From Arthrobacter silviterrae (GTDB lineage: Bacteria; Actinomycetota; Actinomycetes; Actinomycetales; Micrococcaceae), in NCBI RefSeq assembly GCF_011045165.1, contig NZ_JAAKZI010000035.1, positions 1 through 45,610 of the forward strand: DNA of 45,610 bases. The letters run 5' to 3'. A model generated the notes under the pieces. The model was not told the DNA's origin, searched no databases, and was given only the letters and a program-made list of their open reading frames with translations. This document shows, piece by piece, positions 8,193 to 17,733 of the stretch (its first letter is position 1; the number at the start of each line of letters is the position of its first letter). The position numbers and the translations under genes were made by a program.

Positions 8193-9848
8193 TCACCCGA
8201 GCAGTGCGGCCCAGACCACCGGAATCCGGGCCGCCAGGACCCCTGCGCTCAGGGGCTGCCCGGGGGCCTCACGGGCCAGCCTGCCATGCAGGGCGGCGCC
8301 GAGAACGGCGGTCCGTGCCAGGTCCGGCTCCCCCGGGCCGCCGCCGGCTGCGCCCATGGCAAGCAGCGCCACCAGGATGCCTCCCAGCGTGTCCCCGCTG
8401 CCGGCTGTGGCCAACGACGCCGTTCCGTCGGCTTGGGTGAATGCGGTTCCGTTGGGTGCCGCCACCGCCGTGGTGGGACCCTTGAGCAGTACCGTGGCGC
8501 CCGTGATCCTGGCCGCCTCGCGGGCGGCTGCCAGCGGCGCGGCCTCGATGGCTTCCCGCCCCATGGGCGTCCCCAGCCTGGCGAGCAGGGCGGACAGCTC
8601 GCCGGCATGCGGGGTCAGGAGCAGATTGGACTGGCCGCCTGCATGGGAGGGGTCCCCCAAGCGTCCGGATGCCGCGGGCCCGGGCTGGTTCAAGGCCGCA
8701 TGGGCTGCCCGGCCCACGAGGCGCAGCGCGCCGGCGTCCACCACGGTGGGCAGCCCTGACGCGATCGCCGCACGGGCACGGTCCAGTTGCTCTCCGGGGC
8801 CGTCAATGCCCGGGCCGGCAAGCCAGGCCTGCACGTGCAGTTCGCCCGGCTGTTGCGCCGAGCACACCACCTCGGGGTTGCGCAGGTGCACAGCCGCGGA
8901 GACGGCGCCGTCGCCAAGGTAGGTGACCATGCCGGGCCCGCAGGCGGACGCTGCGGCAACCGCCAGCAGCGCCGCACCGGGGTAGCGGGCGGAGCCGGCA
9001 ATGATCCCTGCCACCCCCCGAGTGTATTTGTGGGCCGCAGCCTCCGGATGCGGGAGCAGCGCAGTTAGGTCGGCGGTTTCCAGCCGGCACACGTCCGGGG
9101 GGCCGGGCATCTTGCCCAGGCCGATGTCCACCACTTCCACCTCGCCGCACAGCTGCTCCCCCGGCGAACACAGCAGGCCCGTCTTGGCGGCCCCGAATGT
9201 CACAGTGAGACGTGCTGCCAGCACCGGCCCGTGCACTTCGCCCGTGCTGACGTCAACGCCGCTGGGCACATCGCACGCCACCACTGATGGCCCCGCGCCG
9301 CCCATCGTTATTTCGCACAATCGTGCCACCACACTGGCTGCAGGTTCCCGCAGGCCGCCACGGCCGCCCGTGCCCAGCAATCCGTCCACGACGATGTCGG
9401 CCGCGCCCGCCTCGGCAAGAAAGGCCAGCCGGCCATCCGCCTCCGGCGCAGGAGCAGCGCCCCCGGGACCCGTATCCTTGGACGCCGTCCCAACCGAGGC
9501 AGCCGCTGGCACCGGAGCCGCGGACAGTCTCATAACCCTGCCCCCGGCTTTGAGGAACGCGGCCAGCGCGTCGGGGTGGGTGCGCGCGGTGGTGAGCAGC
9601 GCCGTCGTCCGGGCCCCGCCTGCAGCCAGGTGCGCGCCGGCGAAGAGTGCATCCCCTCCGTTGTTGCCGGAGCCGATCAGCAGCACCACCCGGGCGCCGT
9701 ACACCCCCTGCCCCCGCTCCCGCAGGACTCGCCGCACCCCCATTGCCAGGCCGTGGGCGGCGCGGATCATCAGCTCGGGCCCTAGTCCGGCGTCAAGCAG
9801 CGGTTGTTCCGCGGCCCGGACGGCGGCGGCGGTGTAGGCGCGCAGCAC
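8193..9848 (-). CDS. nnr: bifunctional NAD(P)H-hydrate epimerase / ADP-dependent dehydratase
   Basis: The 551 residues comprise an N-terminal YjeF_N epimerase domain (GSGNNGGDALFAGAHLA, about 54-70; VVDGLLGTGGRGG; CDVPSGVDVSTGEV) fused to a C-terminal ribokinase-like dehydratase (LLTPHAGELSALL; LLKGPTTAVA; GSGDTLGGILVALLAMG). Together they repair hydrated NADH and NADPH in the cytosol. The start GTG (9848) follows the acpS stop codon by one base, so the two are surely co-transcribed and probably coupled; this acpS-nnr pairing is common in actinobacteria. An alanine-rich insert near 100-125 is unconserved. Confidence 0.95.
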   Translation of the reverse strand: MLRAYTAAAVRAAEQPLLDAGLGPELMIRAAHGLAMGVRRVLRERGQGVYGARVVLLIGSGNNGGDALFAGAHLAAGGARTTALLTTARTHPDALAAFLKAGGRVMRLSAAPVPAAASVGTASKDTGPGGAAPAPEADGRLAFLAEAGAADIVVDGLLGTGGRGGLREPAASVVARLCEITMGGAGPSVVACDVPSGVDVSTGEVHGPVLAARLTVTFGAAKTGLLCSPGEQLCGEVEVVDIGLGKMPGPPDVCRLETADLTALLPHPEAAAHKYTRGVAGIIAGSARYPGAALLAVAAASACGPGMVTYLGDGAVSAAVHLRNPEVVCSAQQPGELHVQAWLAGPGIDGPGEQLDRARAAIASGLPTVVDAGALRLVGRAAHAALNQPGPAASGRLGDPSHAGGQSNLLLTPHAGELSALLARLGTPMGREAIEAAPLAAAREAARITGATVLLKGPTTAVAAPNGTAFTQADGTASLATAGSGDTLGGILVALLAMGAAGGGPGEPDLARTAVLGAALHGRLAREAPGQPLSAGVLAARIPVVWAALLG

Positions 9849-9849
9849 G

Positions 9850-10197
9850 TCAGCTCTCGGCGATCACCATGGCTGTGGAGATGCCGCCGTCGTGGCTCAT
9901 GGACAGGTGCCAGTGCCGGATTCCCTTGGCCTTGGCGACGGCGGCCACGGTGCCCTTGACGTTGATGGTGGGACCGTGTTCGTCCAGGCCGATCCAGCAG
10001 TCCTGCCAGTTCATGCCGGCCGGGGCACCGAGCGCCTTGGCCACGGACTCCTTGGCGGCGAAGCGGGCGGCCAGCGACTGCGTGTTCAGCCCGCGCTCGG
10101 CCGGCACAAACAGCCTGTCGCGCAGCCCCGGGGTGCGTTCGAGCTGGCGGCCAAAGCGTTCAATGTCAACAACGTCCACACCAATGCCAATAATCAT
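9850..10197 (-). CDS. acpS: holo-[acyl-carrier-protein] synthase
   Basis: This 115-residue phosphopantetheinyl transferase moves 4'-phosphopantetheine from CoA to apo-ACP. The two Mg-binding signatures are present: [12 protein letters not shown] (Asp8) and [13 protein letters not shown] (Glu50), plus the C-terminal [16 protein letters not shown]. Length is typical of AcpS. It is the first gene of the acpS-nnr unit and lies downstream of the glmS terminator. CoaA, which starts CoA synthesis, is encoded 2.2 kb away on the other strand. Confidence 0.95.
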   Translation of the reverse strand: MIIGIGVDVVDIERFGRQLERTPGLRDRLFVPAERGLNTQSLAARFAAKESVAKALGAPAGMNWQDCWIGLDEHGPTINVKGTVAAVAKAKGIRHWHLSMSHDGGISTAMVIAES

Positions 10198-10212
10198 GTC
10201 CCCAGCCTAACC

Positions 10213-10281
10213 AAAAATGCCGCCGCTCCCGCCTTTTGTCGCCGCAATAGCGGTGGCAAAAAGCGGGAGCGGCGGCAAAAA
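10213..10281 (-). terminator. intrinsic terminator of glmS
   Basis: A long stem pairs GCCGCCGCTCCCGC (10219-10232) with 10263-10276. An inner stem-loop follows (10234-10245 with 10250-10261, loop AATA). On the minus strand the hairpin is followed by five T. It separates glmS from acpS. Confidence 0.85.
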
Positions 10282-10317
10282 CCTTCGGCGGCCCGGCGGG
10301 CGGCCGGGCGCCACGGA

Positions 10318-12240
10318 CTACTCGACGGTGACGGACTTGGCCAGGTTGCGCGGCTGGTCCACGTCGTAGCCCTTCGCGGTGGCCAGCTCGCAGGCGAAGA
10401 TCTGCAGGGGGACGGTGGCCAGCAGGGGCGCGAGCAGCGTGGTTGTTTCCGGGATGTAGAAGACGTGCTCGGCGTGGGCGCGCACCGATTCGTCGCCCTC
10501 TTCGGCAATGACGATGGTCTTCGCGCCGCGGGCCCGGACTTCCTGGATGTTGGAGACCACCTTGGCGTGGAGCGAGTCGCGGCCGCGGGGCGAGGGGACC
10601 ACCACAAACACCGGCTGCCCTTCCTCAATCAGGGCAATGGGCCCGTGCTTGAGCTCACCGGCGGCAAAGCCCTCAGCGTGGATGTAGGCCAGCTCCTTCA
10701 GCTTCAGGGCGCCTTCCATGGCCACCGGGAAGCCCACGTGGCGGCCCAAAAACAGCACGGAGCGGGCGTCCGACATGCTGCGGGCCAGGTCCTTGATCTG
10801 CTGGTCGTTGTCCAGAACCTGGGCGATCTTCGCCGGCACCTTGGCCAGGTCGGCCAGGATGTCCTTGATCTGGCCCTGGAACAGGTTGCCGCGCAACTGT
10901 GCCAAATACAAGCCGAGCAGGTAGGCGGCCGTGATCTGGGCCAGGAACGCCTTGGTGGAGGCGACGGCGATCTCCGGTCCGGCGTGGGTGTACAGCACGG
11001 CATCGGATTCGCGCGGGATGGTGGAGCCGTTGGTGTTGCAGATGGCCACCGTCTTGGCCCCCTGCTCCCGGGCGTAGCGGACGGCCATGAGCGTGTCCAT
11101 GGTCTCGCCGGACTGGGACAGGGAAACGATGAGCGTCTTTTCATCGACAATCGGATCCCGGTAGCGGAACTCGTGGGAGAGTTCCACTTCGGTGGGGATG
11201 CGGCACCAGTGTTCAATGGCGTACTTGGCCACCTGGCCGGCATAGGCGGAGGTGCCGCAGGCCAGCACGATGATCTTGTTCACGGTCTTCAGGACATCGG
11301 CGTCAATGCGCATTTCGTCCAGCGTCAGCTTGCCGTCAATGTCGGAGCGGCCCAGCAGGGTTGCGGCAACGGCTTCGGGCTGGTCGTGGATCTCTTTTTC
11401 CATGAAGGACGGGTAGCCGTCCTTTTCCGCCGCGGCGGCGTCCCAGTCGACCAGGTATTCCTTGCCCTCGGCAGGCTGGCCGTGGAAGTCGGTGATGTCC
11501 ACGGTGCCGGCCGTAATGGTGACCACCTGGTCCTGGCCCAGCTCCACGGCGCGGCGCGTGTAGTCAATGAACCCGGACACGTCCGAGCCCAGGAAGTTCT
11601 CGCCGTCGCCCAGTCCCACCACGAGGGGCGAGTTGCGGCGCGCGGCCACCACCACGCCCGGCTGCTCGGCGTGCGTGGCGAGGATGGTGAAGGCGCCCTC
11701 CAGGCGCTGGGCCGCCAGCTGCATGGCCCGGGTCAATGCGGACTGGGCATCCTTGGCACCCAGCGCGGCCCCCGCCGTCGTGGTCAATTTCCGGTAAATG
11801 CTGCCGAGCAGCACGGCGGCCACCTCGGTGTCGGTGTCGGAGATGAAGCTGTAGCCCTGCTTGAGCAGCTCGGCCTTCAGGGGTGCGTAGTTCTCAATGA
11901 TGCCGTTGTGGATCACGGCCAGCTGGCCTCCGTCCACCACGTGCGGGTGTGCGTTCTTGTCGGTGGGCCCGCCATGGGTTGCCCAGCGGGTGTGGCCAAT
12001 CCCGGTCATGGAGCTGGGCAGCGGGTTGGCCTCCAGCTCGGCGGTCAGGTTGGCCAGCTTGCCGGCCTTCTTGCGCATGGCAATGCCGCCGTCGGCCACC
12101 ACGGCCACGCCTGCGGAGTCATAGCCGCGGTATTCGAGCCGCCGCAGCCCCTCCATCAGCACATCCAGTGCCTGGTGCGAGCCTGTTCCCGACGTTCCAA
12201 TGGCCGGGGCAGTTCCGGCATAGCCAACAATTCCACACAT
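10318..12240 (-). CDS. glmS: glutamine--fructose-6-phosphate aminotransferase (isomerizing)
   Basis: The protein has 640 residues and makes glucosamine 6-phosphate from fructose 6-phosphate and glutamine, the first step to UDP-GlcNAc. The start is fixed by the N-terminal nucleophile: Met followed directly by CGIVGYAG. The class II glutaminase domain occupies about 1-240 ([27 protein letters not shown]). Two SIS domains follow ([47 protein letters not shown]), ending in [13 protein letters not shown]. No Shine-Dalgarno is visible, and a TATGAT lies nine bases upstream, so the mRNA may be leaderless; this also rules out a glmS ribozyme. glmM, the next pathway step, is at 14.9 kb. Confidence 0.97.
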   Translation of the reverse strand: MCGIVGYAGTAPAIGTSGTGSHQALDVLMEGLRRLEYRGYDSAGVAVVADGGIAMRKKAGKLANLTAELEANPLPSSMTGIGHTRWATHGGPTDKNAHPHVVDGGQLAVIHNGIIENYAPLKAELLKQGYSFISDTDTEVAAVLLGSIYRKLTTTAGAALGAKDAQSALTRAMQLAAQRLEGAFTILATHAEQPGVVVAARRNSPLVVGLGDGENFLGSDVSGFIDYTRRAVELGQDQVVTITAGTVDITDFHGQPAEGKEYLVDWDAAAAEKDGYPSFMEKEIHDQPEAVAATLLGRSDIDGKLTLDEMRIDADVLKTVNKIIVLACGTSAYAGQVAKYAIEHWCRIPTEVELSHEFRYRDPIVDEKTLIVSLSQSGETMDTLMAVRYAREQGAKTVAICNTNGSTIPRESDAVLYTHAGPEIAVASTKAFLAQITAAYLLGLYLAQLRGNLFQGQIKDILADLAKVPAKIAQVLDNDQQIKDLARSMSDARSVLFLGRHVGFPVAMEGALKLKELAYIHAEGFAAGELKHGPIALIEEGQPVFVVVPSPRGRDSLHAKVVSNIQEVRARGAKTIVIAEEGDESVRAHAEHVFYIPETTTLLAPLLATVPLQIFACELATAKGYDVDQPRNLAKSVTVE

Positions 12241-12248
12241 GAAAACCA

Positions 12249-12254
12249 ATCATA
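12249..12254 (-). promoter_or_regulatory. candidate glmS -10 element
   Basis: TATGAT on the minus strand ends eight bases before the glmS ATG, so transcription would begin within one or two bases of the start codon. No ribosome binding site is visible, consistent with a leaderless message. The -35 region is weak. Confidence 0.45.
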
Positions 12255-12346
12255 ATCGCTTGCCAATGGGCAGGACGTTCTACCTCCTACCCCAAAGGCG
12301 GCCCCAAAAATTGCGCCGCGGCGCCCCGCCATGGCGGCCGGGCCAT

Positions 12347-12375
12347 TTCGTGCTGAACCGCAAACAAGGCAGAAT
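12347..12375 (+). promoter_or_regulatory. candidate leaderless coaA promoter
   Basis: TTCGTG (12347-12352) is separated by 17 bases from CAGAAT (12370-12375), which ends seven bases before the GTG at 12383. Transcription would begin at the start codon itself. No usable Shine-Dalgarno precedes the GTG. Confidence 0.4.
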
Positions 12376-12382
12376 CAGGGTT

Positions 12383-13351
12383 GTGACATCGCAAAGATCC
12401 GAGTCCAGCACTGGCGAAGGCGCCTCCCCGTTCGTGGAACTGGATCGCCAGACCTGGTCAAGGCTTGCCAACCAGATAGAGCAGCCCCTCAACGAAGAGG
12501 ACATCCTGCGGCTCCGCGGTCTGGGTGACCAACTTAACATGAGGGAGGTCCGCGATGTCTACCTCCCCCTGTCCCGGCTGCTGAACCTGTACGTGGGCGC
12601 CGCCGGCCACCTGCACAACGCCACCACCACATTCCTGGGCGAGCACGGCAAGCGCACCCCGTTCGTCATTGGCGTGGCGGGGTCCGTGGCTGTGGGGAAA
12701 TCCACCACTGCCCGCGTGCTGCGTGAGATGCTGCGCCGGTGGCCCGACACCCCCAATGTGGAACTGGTGACCACAGACGGTTTCCTGTACCCCAACGCCG
12801 AGCTGGAGCGCCGGGGGCTCATGGCGCGCAAGGGCTTCCCCGAGTCCTACGACCGCCGTTCCCTGCTGCGCTTTGTCAGTGCCGTCAAGAGCGGCGCCGA
12901 GGAGGTCAGGGCGCCCATGTATTCGCACCTGACGTACGACATCCTCCCGCACAAGCAGGTGGTGGTCCGGCGCCCCGACGTGCTCATCGTGGAGGGGCTC
13001 AACGTCCTGGCCGCCGCCCGCCCCCGCCAGGACGGCCGCTCTGGGCTGGCCGTGAGCGACTTCTTCGACTTCTCCATCTACGTTGACGCCAAGACCCGCT
13101 ACATCGAACAGTGGTACATCGACCGCTTCCGCTCACTGCGCACGGGCGCGTTCGCCAACCCGGAGTCCTACTTCCGCCGCTACGCCGACCTCTCCGACAC
13201 CCAGGCCGTGGAAACGGCAACCCGGATCTGGAAATCGATCAATGAGCCCAACCTGCTCCAAAACGTGCTCCCCACCCGGGGCCGGGCACAGCTGGTGCTC
13301 ACCAAGGAATCCGACCACTCGATCCGCCGGATGCTCCTAAGGAAGGTGTAG
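12383..13351 (+). CDS. coaA: pantothenate kinase, type I
   Basis: This 322-residue kinase phosphorylates pantothenate, the committed step of CoA synthesis. The P-loop [12 protein letters not shown] lies at about 97-108, followed by [23 protein letters not shown] and IVEGLNVL, all conserved in type I CoaA. The frame stays open 48 codons further upstream, but the GTG at 12383 gives the family's usual length (about 310-320) and its N-terminus ([10 protein letters not shown]). It is divergent from glmS. The stop codon directly abuts the ATG of the next gene (TAGATG), implying one transcript. Confidence 0.95.
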   Translation: MTSQRSESSTGEGASPFVELDRQTWSRLANQIEQPLNEEDILRLRGLGDQLNMREVRDVYLPLSRLLNLYVGAAGHLHNATTTFLGEHGKRTPFVIGVAGSVAVGKSTTARVLREMLRRWPDTPNVELVTTDGFLYPNAELERRGLMARKGFPESYDRRSLLRFVSAVKSGAEEVRAPMYSHLTYDILPHKQVVVRRPDVLIVEGLNVLAAARPRQDGRSGLAVSDFFDFSIYVDAKTRYIEQWYIDRFRSLRTGAFANPESYFRRYADLSDTQAVETATRIWKSINEPNLLQNVLPTRGRAQLVLTKESDHSIRRMLLRKV

Positions 13352-14332
13352 ATGCCGCTGCTTGGCTTCCACCAGGCCCGCAGGGCTCCCCTATCCCGGT
13401 GGCAGCGGACGGTGCAGGCCCTGTCCTGGCCGCGCCCGGGCGGCATGCTGCTCTCCGCGGCCGGCGCCGCAGTGGTGTTGGCCGCCGCGGTGGGCGTGCA
13501 GTCCGCCTACCCTTTCCAAAGCACGACGGCGGCGCCCGCCCAGCGCTCCCCCGAACCTGCCGCTGTGGCCGGAAACGGGCCGGCGTCAGGCGCACCGCCT
13601 GTCCTGCCCACGGCGGCAGCCGGGCTGGCCGCCCACGCCGGGACACCGCCGTCGTCCATCCCCGGCGGCGCACCCGCCACTGCCGCACCCGTGCCCCCGG
13701 TCGCGTCGGGGCCCCAGGCCGCCGCCGTGCACAACAGGTCCAATCCCGCCAGCGTGCTGGTGCTGGTCAACAAGCACCACCCGCTGAACCCGCTGGACTA
13801 CCAGCCGCCGGACCTGGTGACACCCAACGTCCCGGCGGGCCCAGGTGAGCTGGTCCTGTTGCGCCGGGAGGCGGCCGCCGCCGTGGAACGCATGTTTGCC
13901 GCGGCCGGCAGCAATGGAGTGTCCATCACTGTTCAAAGCAGCTACAGGTCCTATGCCACGCAAGTGTCCCTCTACGGCAGCTATGTGGCCCAAAAAGGGC
14001 AGGAGTCCGCAGACACCTCCTCCGCCCGGCCCGGTTATTCCGAGCACCAGACGGGCCTGGCCCTGGACATAGGCGACGCCAACGTTGGGGCCGACTGTGA
14101 ATTCACGATTTGCGTGGAGGAAACAGCTGCCGGGCGCTGGGTGGCCGCCCATGCGGCGGACTACGGCTTCGTGGTCCGCTACCCGCCAGGCCTGCAGGCC
14201 GTCACCGGGTACCTGTACGAGCCCTGGCACCTGCGCTATGTGGGCACGGCAGCCGCCCTGGACATGCGCGCCCGCGGCATCCCCACCTATGAGCAATACC
14301 TCGGCCTGCAGGGAGCGCCCGGCTACAAATAA
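13352..14332 (+). CDS. VanY-type D-alanyl-D-alanine carboxypeptidase (M15B)
   Basis: The protein has 326 residues. A single N-terminal membrane segment (about 32-50) is followed by an Ala/Pro-rich linker to about 125, and then the M15 peptidase domain. Zinc and catalytic residues are visible: SSYRSY (196-201), SEHQTGLALDIG (His232, Asp239) and EPWHLRYVG (Glu290, His293). It probably trims the terminal D-Ala of peptidoglycan stem peptides outside the membrane. The ATG directly follows the coaA stop, so translation is likely coupled. No van regulators are nearby, so a role in ordinary wall remodelling is more likely than glycopeptide resistance. Confidence 0.92.
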   Translation: MPLLGFHQARRAPLSRWQRTVQALSWPRPGGMLLSAAGAAVVLAAAVGVQSAYPFQSTTAAPAQRSPEPAAVAGNGPASGAPPVLPTAAAGLAAHAGTPPSSIPGGAPATAAPVPPVASGPQAAAVHNRSNPASVLVLVNKHHPLNPLDYQPPDLVTPNVPAGPGELVLLRREAAAAVERMFAAAGSNGVSITVQSSYRSYATQVSLYGSYVAQKGQESADTSSARPGYSEHQTGLALDIGDANVGADCEFTICVEETAAGRWVAAHAADYGFVVRYPPGLQAVTGYLYEPWHLRYVGTAAALDMRARGIPTYEQYLGLQGAPGYK

Positions 14333-14404
14333 CGACGGGGACACGAAATAATATTAATTTAACGTCTGCAGCCCCATTCGGAATATCTGAGGTATTTTGG
14401 TGGC

Positions 14405-14797
14405 ATGTTAAAGGGATTCAGAGATTTCATCATGAAGGGCAACGTCGTAGACCTTGCCGTCGCCGTCGTCATGGGTACCGCATTCGGTGCAGTCGTCAAC
14501 TCACTCGTAGCCAACATACTCATGCCGCTTATTGCAGCACTTTTTGGTTCCCCCAATTTCGACAGCTTTGCCCTCGTTACCCTCAACGGTAACGCGATCA
14601 AGTTCGGTGTGTTCCTCACCGTGCTTGTGAACTTCATCCTGGTTGCCGCCGCCATTTACTTTGCAGTGGTCGTCCCGATGAACCACATCATTGCCCGCCG
14701 CAATGCCAAGCTCGGCATTACGGAAGAAGAAGCCGCCGAGGATCCGCAGATCGTCCTCCTGACCGAAATCCGCGATTCGCTCCGATCGCGCCAATAG
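14405..14797 (+). CDS. mscL: large-conductance mechanosensitive channel
   Basis: This 130-residue inner-membrane channel forms a homopentamer that opens under hypo-osmotic tension. The N-terminal amphipathic helix is MLKGFRDFIMKGNVVDLAVAV-like; TM1 (about 14-42) contains the pore glycine/alanine face (GTAFGAVVNSL), TM2 lies at about 66-90, and a charged C-terminal helix ends the protein. Length is usual. It follows the VanY gene after 72 AT-rich bases that may hold a promoter. A symmetrical hairpin lies just downstream. Confidence 0.95.
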   Translation: MLKGFRDFIMKGNVVDLAVAVVMGTAFGAVVNSLVANILMPLIAALFGSPNFDSFALVTLNGNAIKFGVFLTVLVNFILVAAAIYFAVVVPMNHIIARRNAKLGITEEEAAEDPQIVLLTEIRDSLRSRQ

Positions 14798-14821
14798 GCT
14801 CCACATTCCCTAACATCCACT

Positions 14822-14854
14822 GAGGGCGGCAACTCCACCGGAGTTGCCGCCCTC
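14822..14854. terminator. hairpin between convergent mscL and glmM
   Basis: GAGGGCGGCAACTCC (14822-14836) pairs perfectly with 14840-14854 across a three-base loop. There is no long T-run on either side, but its position between convergent genes supports a bidirectional terminator. Confidence 0.7.
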
Positions 14855-14918
14855 ACGTCCTTAAAGTTGTGCCGCGATCAGCCGATCTTTGGGATCCGCC
14901 GATCCCCGCGTAGCGGTC

Positions 14919-16265
14919 CTAAAGCGCCAATTCGGTGCGCACCACGGTGACCAGCTCGTCACAAATGCGCTTGGCCGTGTCAACGTCCGCGGCTTCCACC
15001 ATGACCCGTACCAGCGGCTCCGTGCCCGAGGGGCGCAGCAGCACACGGCCGCTCTCGCCCAGCTCGGCCTCGGCCTTGGCCACGGCCGCCTTGACGGCAG
15101 GCACAATGTTCGCCCGGCTCTTGTCCACGCCCTTGACGTTGACCATCACCTGGGGCAGCTTGGTCATGGCACGGACCAGCTCCTGAAGGGGCCTGCCGGT
15201 CTTGGCAACCTGCGCGGCGAGCTGCAGGCCGGTCAGCAGCCCGTCTCCCGTGGTGGCGTACTCGGAGAAAATAACGTGGCCGGACTGCTCGCCGCCGAGC
15301 GTGTAGTTGCCGCGGCGCATTTCCTCCAGCACGTACCTGTCACCCACGGCGGTTTCCCGGACCGTGATGCCGGCGTCGCGGAGGGCGATCTTCAGGCCCA
15401 GGTTGCTCATCACGGTGGCCACCAGGACATTGTCCTTCAGCTCCCCGGCTTCCTTTTGGGCCAGGGCCAGCACAGCCATGATCTGGTCGCCGTCGATGAT
15501 GTTGCCGTCGTGGTCCACGGCCAGGCAGCGGTCGGCGTCGCCGTCGTGCGCTATGCCGAGGTCTGCCCCGGTGGACAGCACGGTTGCCTGCAGCAGTTCC
15601 AGGTGGGTGGACCCCACCCCGGCGTTGATGTTCAGCCCGTCCGGCTCCGCACCGATGACCGTGACATGGGCGCCGGCGTCGGTAAAGACCTGGGGTGAAC
15701 AGCCGCTGGCAGCTCCATTGGCGCAGTCCAGCACAATCTTCAGCCCGTCCAGCCTGTGCGGCAGCGTGCCGAGCAGGTGCACGATGTAGCGGTCCTCGGC
15801 ATCGGAGAAACGCTGGATCCGTCCCACGTCCACGCCCACCGGACGGAAGGCGTCCTGTTGGAGCTGTGACTCAATGGCGTCCTCAACGTCATCCGGCAGC
15901 TTGGTGCCGCCGCGGGCGAAGAACTTGATTCCATTGTCCGGGGCGGGGTTGTGCGAGGCGGAAATCATCACGCCAAAGTCTGCGCCAAGATCGGCGATCA
16001 GGAAGGCCGTGGCCGGTGTGGGCAGCACGCCTGCGTCATAGACGTCCACGCCGGCGCTGGCGAGGCCCGCCGCGACTGCCGCACCGATGAATTCGCCGCT
16101 GGCGCGAGGGTCCCGCGCCAGCACTGCCCGTGGCCGTTTGCCCTCGCTCATCTGATCGTGGCCGAGCACCACCGCGGCGGCCTGGGCCAGCGATAATGCG
16201 AGTTCTGCCGTCAGGAGGCCATTGGCCAATCCGCGGACACCGTCTGTTCCAAATAATCTAGACAT
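14919..16265 (-). CDS. glmM: phosphoglucosamine mutase
   Basis: This 448-residue enzyme interconverts glucosamine 6- and 1-phosphate, the step after GlmS. The N-terminus is [12 protein letters not shown]. The active-site phosphoserine loop ISASHNP places the catalytic serine at 104. The metal-binding loop DGDADR and the C-terminal phosphate-binding [14 protein letters not shown] complete the alpha-D-phosphohexomutase signature. The ATG is at 16265. It lies downstream of rpsI on the same strand but after two strong hairpins, so it probably has its own promoter within 16266-16335; I found no convincing one. Confidence 0.97.
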   Translation of the reverse strand: MSRLFGTDGVRGLANGLLTAELALSLAQAAAVVLGHDQMSEGKRPRAVLARDPRASGEFIGAAVAAGLASAGVDVYDAGVLPTPATAFLIADLGADFGVMISASHNPAPDNGIKFFARGGTKLPDDVEDAIESQLQQDAFRPVGVDVGRIQRFSDAEDRYIVHLLGTLPHRLDGLKIVLDCANGAASGCSPQVFTDAGAHVTVIGAEPDGLNINAGVGSTHLELLQATVLSTGADLGIAHDGDADRCLAVDHDGNIIDGDQIMAVLALAQKEAGELKDNVLVATVMSNLGLKIALRDAGITVRETAVGDRYVLEEMRRGNYTLGGEQSGHVIFSEYATTGDGLLTGLQLAAQVAKTGRPLQELVRAMTKLPQVMVNVKGVDKSRANIVPAVKAAVAKAEAELGESGRVLLRPSGTEPLVRVMVEAADVDTAKRICDELVTVVRTELAL

Positions 16266-16335
16266 CCCGCCCAGTCTAAATCATGCAACTGGGAAAGCCG
16301 CCCAGGGGCGTCCAGGGCGCGGGGGGGTGGTTACG

Positions 16336-16374
16336 CAAAAGTCCCCGGTTCGCGTTGCGAACCGGGGACTTTTG
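16336..16374. terminator. perfect hairpin, second of two between rpsI and glmM
   Basis: CAAAAGTCCCCGGTTCGC (16336-16353) pairs perfectly with 16357-16374 across the loop GTT. The T-run needed for termination is part of the stem on both strands. It lies 55 bases downstream of the hairpin at 16430-16466. Confidence 0.8.
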
Positions 16375-16429
16375 GTGGGCGTCCAACGCCAGCGCGGATG
16401 GAGCCAAGCGCTGGAAACCGCGCAGGGGA

Positions 16430-16466
16430 CCCAAAAGGCCGGTCGCGGGGCGACCGGCCTTTTGGG
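16430..16466. terminator. terminator of the rplM-rpsI operon
   Basis: CCCAAAAGGCCGGTCGC (16430-16446) pairs perfectly with 16450-16466 across GGG, starting 11 bases after the rpsI stop codon. Together with the hairpin at 16336-16374 it forms a tandem terminator. Confidence 0.85.
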
Positions 16467-16477
16467 AGCGCGAGTTT

Positions 16478-16993
16478 CTAGCGCTTGGAGTACTGCGATG
16501 CCTTGCGGGCCTTCTTGAGGCCTGCCTTCTTGCGCTCGATGACGCGGGCGTCACGGGTCAGGAAGCCGGCCTTCTTGAGGGTGGCGCGGTTGTTGTCAAT
16601 GTCGATCTCGTTCAGTGAACGGGCCACGCCCAGGCGCAGTGCACCGGCCTGGCCGGACGGGCCACCGCCGTGGATGCGGGCGATGACGTCGTAGGCACCG
16701 TCGAGGTCGAGGATGCGGAACGGGTCGTTGACTTCCTGCTGGTGCAGCTTGTTCGGGAAGTAATCGGCCAGCTCGCGGCCGTTCACGACCCACTTGCCGG
16801 TGCCGGGGATCACGCGCACGCGGGCAATGGCCTGCTTGCGGCGTCCAACGGCTGCGCCGGAGACCGTCAGGGCCGGGCGTTCCTTCTTGGGGGCTGCGTC
16901 GGCGGCGGGTGCGCTTTCGCTGGTGTAGCTGGTCAAAACTTCTTCCTCGGCCACAACGGCCTCGGTGTTCAGCTCTTCAGTGTTCTGAGCCAC
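16478..16993 (-). CDS. rpsI: 30S ribosomal protein S9
   Basis: The 171 residues hold a typical S9 core from about 45 on ([24 protein letters not shown], ending in the tRNA-contacting tail [11 protein letters not shown]). An acidic Ala/Glu-rich N-terminal extension of about 40 residues precedes it, common in actinobacteria. The start is the GTG at 16993 with AAGGAG four bases before it; the frame is open further upstream but would run into rplM. It is the second gene of rplM-rpsI, with a 37-base gap. Confidence 0.96.
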   Translation of the reverse strand: MAQNTEELNTEAVVAEEEVLTSYTSESAPAADAAPKKERPALTVSGAAVGRRKQAIARVRVIPGTGKWVVNGRELADYFPNKLHQQEVNDPFRILDLDGAYDVIARIHGGGPSGQAGALRLGVARSLNEIDIDNNRATLKKAGFLTRDARVIERKKAGLKKARKASQYSKR

Positions 16994-17030
16994 GATTCTC
17001 CTTGATAAATATTTGGGTTGGTGGCCAGGA

Positions 17031-17474
17031 CTACTGGGCGACCTGGGTAATTTCGAACGTCTGGGGCTGCTGGGCGGCGTGCGGGTGCTCGGCACCGCGG
17101 TAGACCTTCAGCTTGGAAATCTGGGCGTTGCCCAGCTTGGTCTTCGGGAGCATGCCGGCGACGGCCTTCTCCACGGCGCGGACCGGGTTGGATTCCAGCA
17201 GTTCTGCATAGTTCACGCTTGAGAGGCCGCCCGGGAAGCCGGAGTGGCGGTAGGCGCGCTTCTGCTCGAGCTTGGCGCCGGTCAGGGCCACCTTCTCGGC
17301 GTTGATGATGATGACGAAATCGCCCATGTCCATGTGGGGAGCGAAGGTCGGCTTGTGCTTTCCACGCAGCAGTGTTGCGGTCTGGCTGGCAAGACGGCCC
17401 AAGACAACGTCGTTGGCATCAATGATGTGCCACTGACGGTTGATATCGCCGGGCTTCGGGGTATACGTACGCAC
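17031..17474 (-). CDS. rplM: 50S ribosomal protein L13
   Basis: The protein has 147 residues. It opens with [20 protein letters not shown] and contains LGRLAS and [12 protein letters not shown], the usual L13 motifs, at the family's usual length. L13 is an early-assembling large-subunit protein. The start is the GTG at 17474. The leader of about 190 bases from the candidate promoter contains a short inverted repeat (GGTGTCA, 17505-17511, with 17520-17526) about 30 bases upstream of the start, which could be a site of translational control. Confidence 0.97.
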   Translation of the reverse strand: MRTYTPKPGDINRQWHIIDANDVVLGRLASQTATLLRGKHKPTFAPHMDMGDFVIIINAEKVALTGAKLEQKRAYRHSGFPGGLSSVNYAELLESNPVRAVEKAVAGMLPKTKLGNAQISKLKVYRGAEHPHAAQQPQTFEITQVAQ

Positions 17475-17674
17475 GGTTTTTGCCTTCGTTTCTTGTTCTT
17501 AGGTGGTGTCACAGATGGTTGACACCTGCTATCTATGCGTTTACCGGAACAGAGGTGAGGGCTCTAACACCAGTTATCCATCCACCACTCGATGACGCCC
17601 ATTGAGTTGGCAGTCCTGCAACCGGACCTTCAAGGGCGTGTGGTATCGAGATGGGACACGCACAACGACTACCA

Positions 17675-17704
17675 ACAATAGCGTTAAAGTGCCCCGCTGG
17701 TCAA
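17675..17704 (-). promoter_or_regulatory. promoter of rplM-rpsI
   Basis: On the minus strand TTGACC (17699-17704) is followed after 18 bases by TATTGT (17675-17680), one of the best sigma-70-type pairs in the window. It lies just downstream of the truA stop codon (17734), making rplM-rpsI an independent unit with a leader of about 194 bases. Confidence 0.6.
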
Positions 17705-17733
17705 AGCGGACGAACGCCGGTCGCGGCCAAGGC

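Noticed and set aside
5954-8440. 828-codon open frame on the plus strand opposite glgX and nnr
   Set aside because: It is a shadow of GC-rich codon use in the opposite strand; glgX is unambiguous and the translation has no family resemblance.
9892-12255. 787-codon open frame on the plus strand opposite glmS
   Set aside because: Antisense shadow of glmS and acpS, with a composition typical of reverse-complement translation (His/Gly/Val-rich).
12241-12382. glmS ribozyme or riboswitch
   Set aside because: The probable promoter leaves no leader RNA, and the conserved ribozyme core is not seen.
17475-17733. Small gene between rplM and truA
   Set aside because: No open frame with a ribosome binding site or conserved residues; the region is better explained as promoter and leader.
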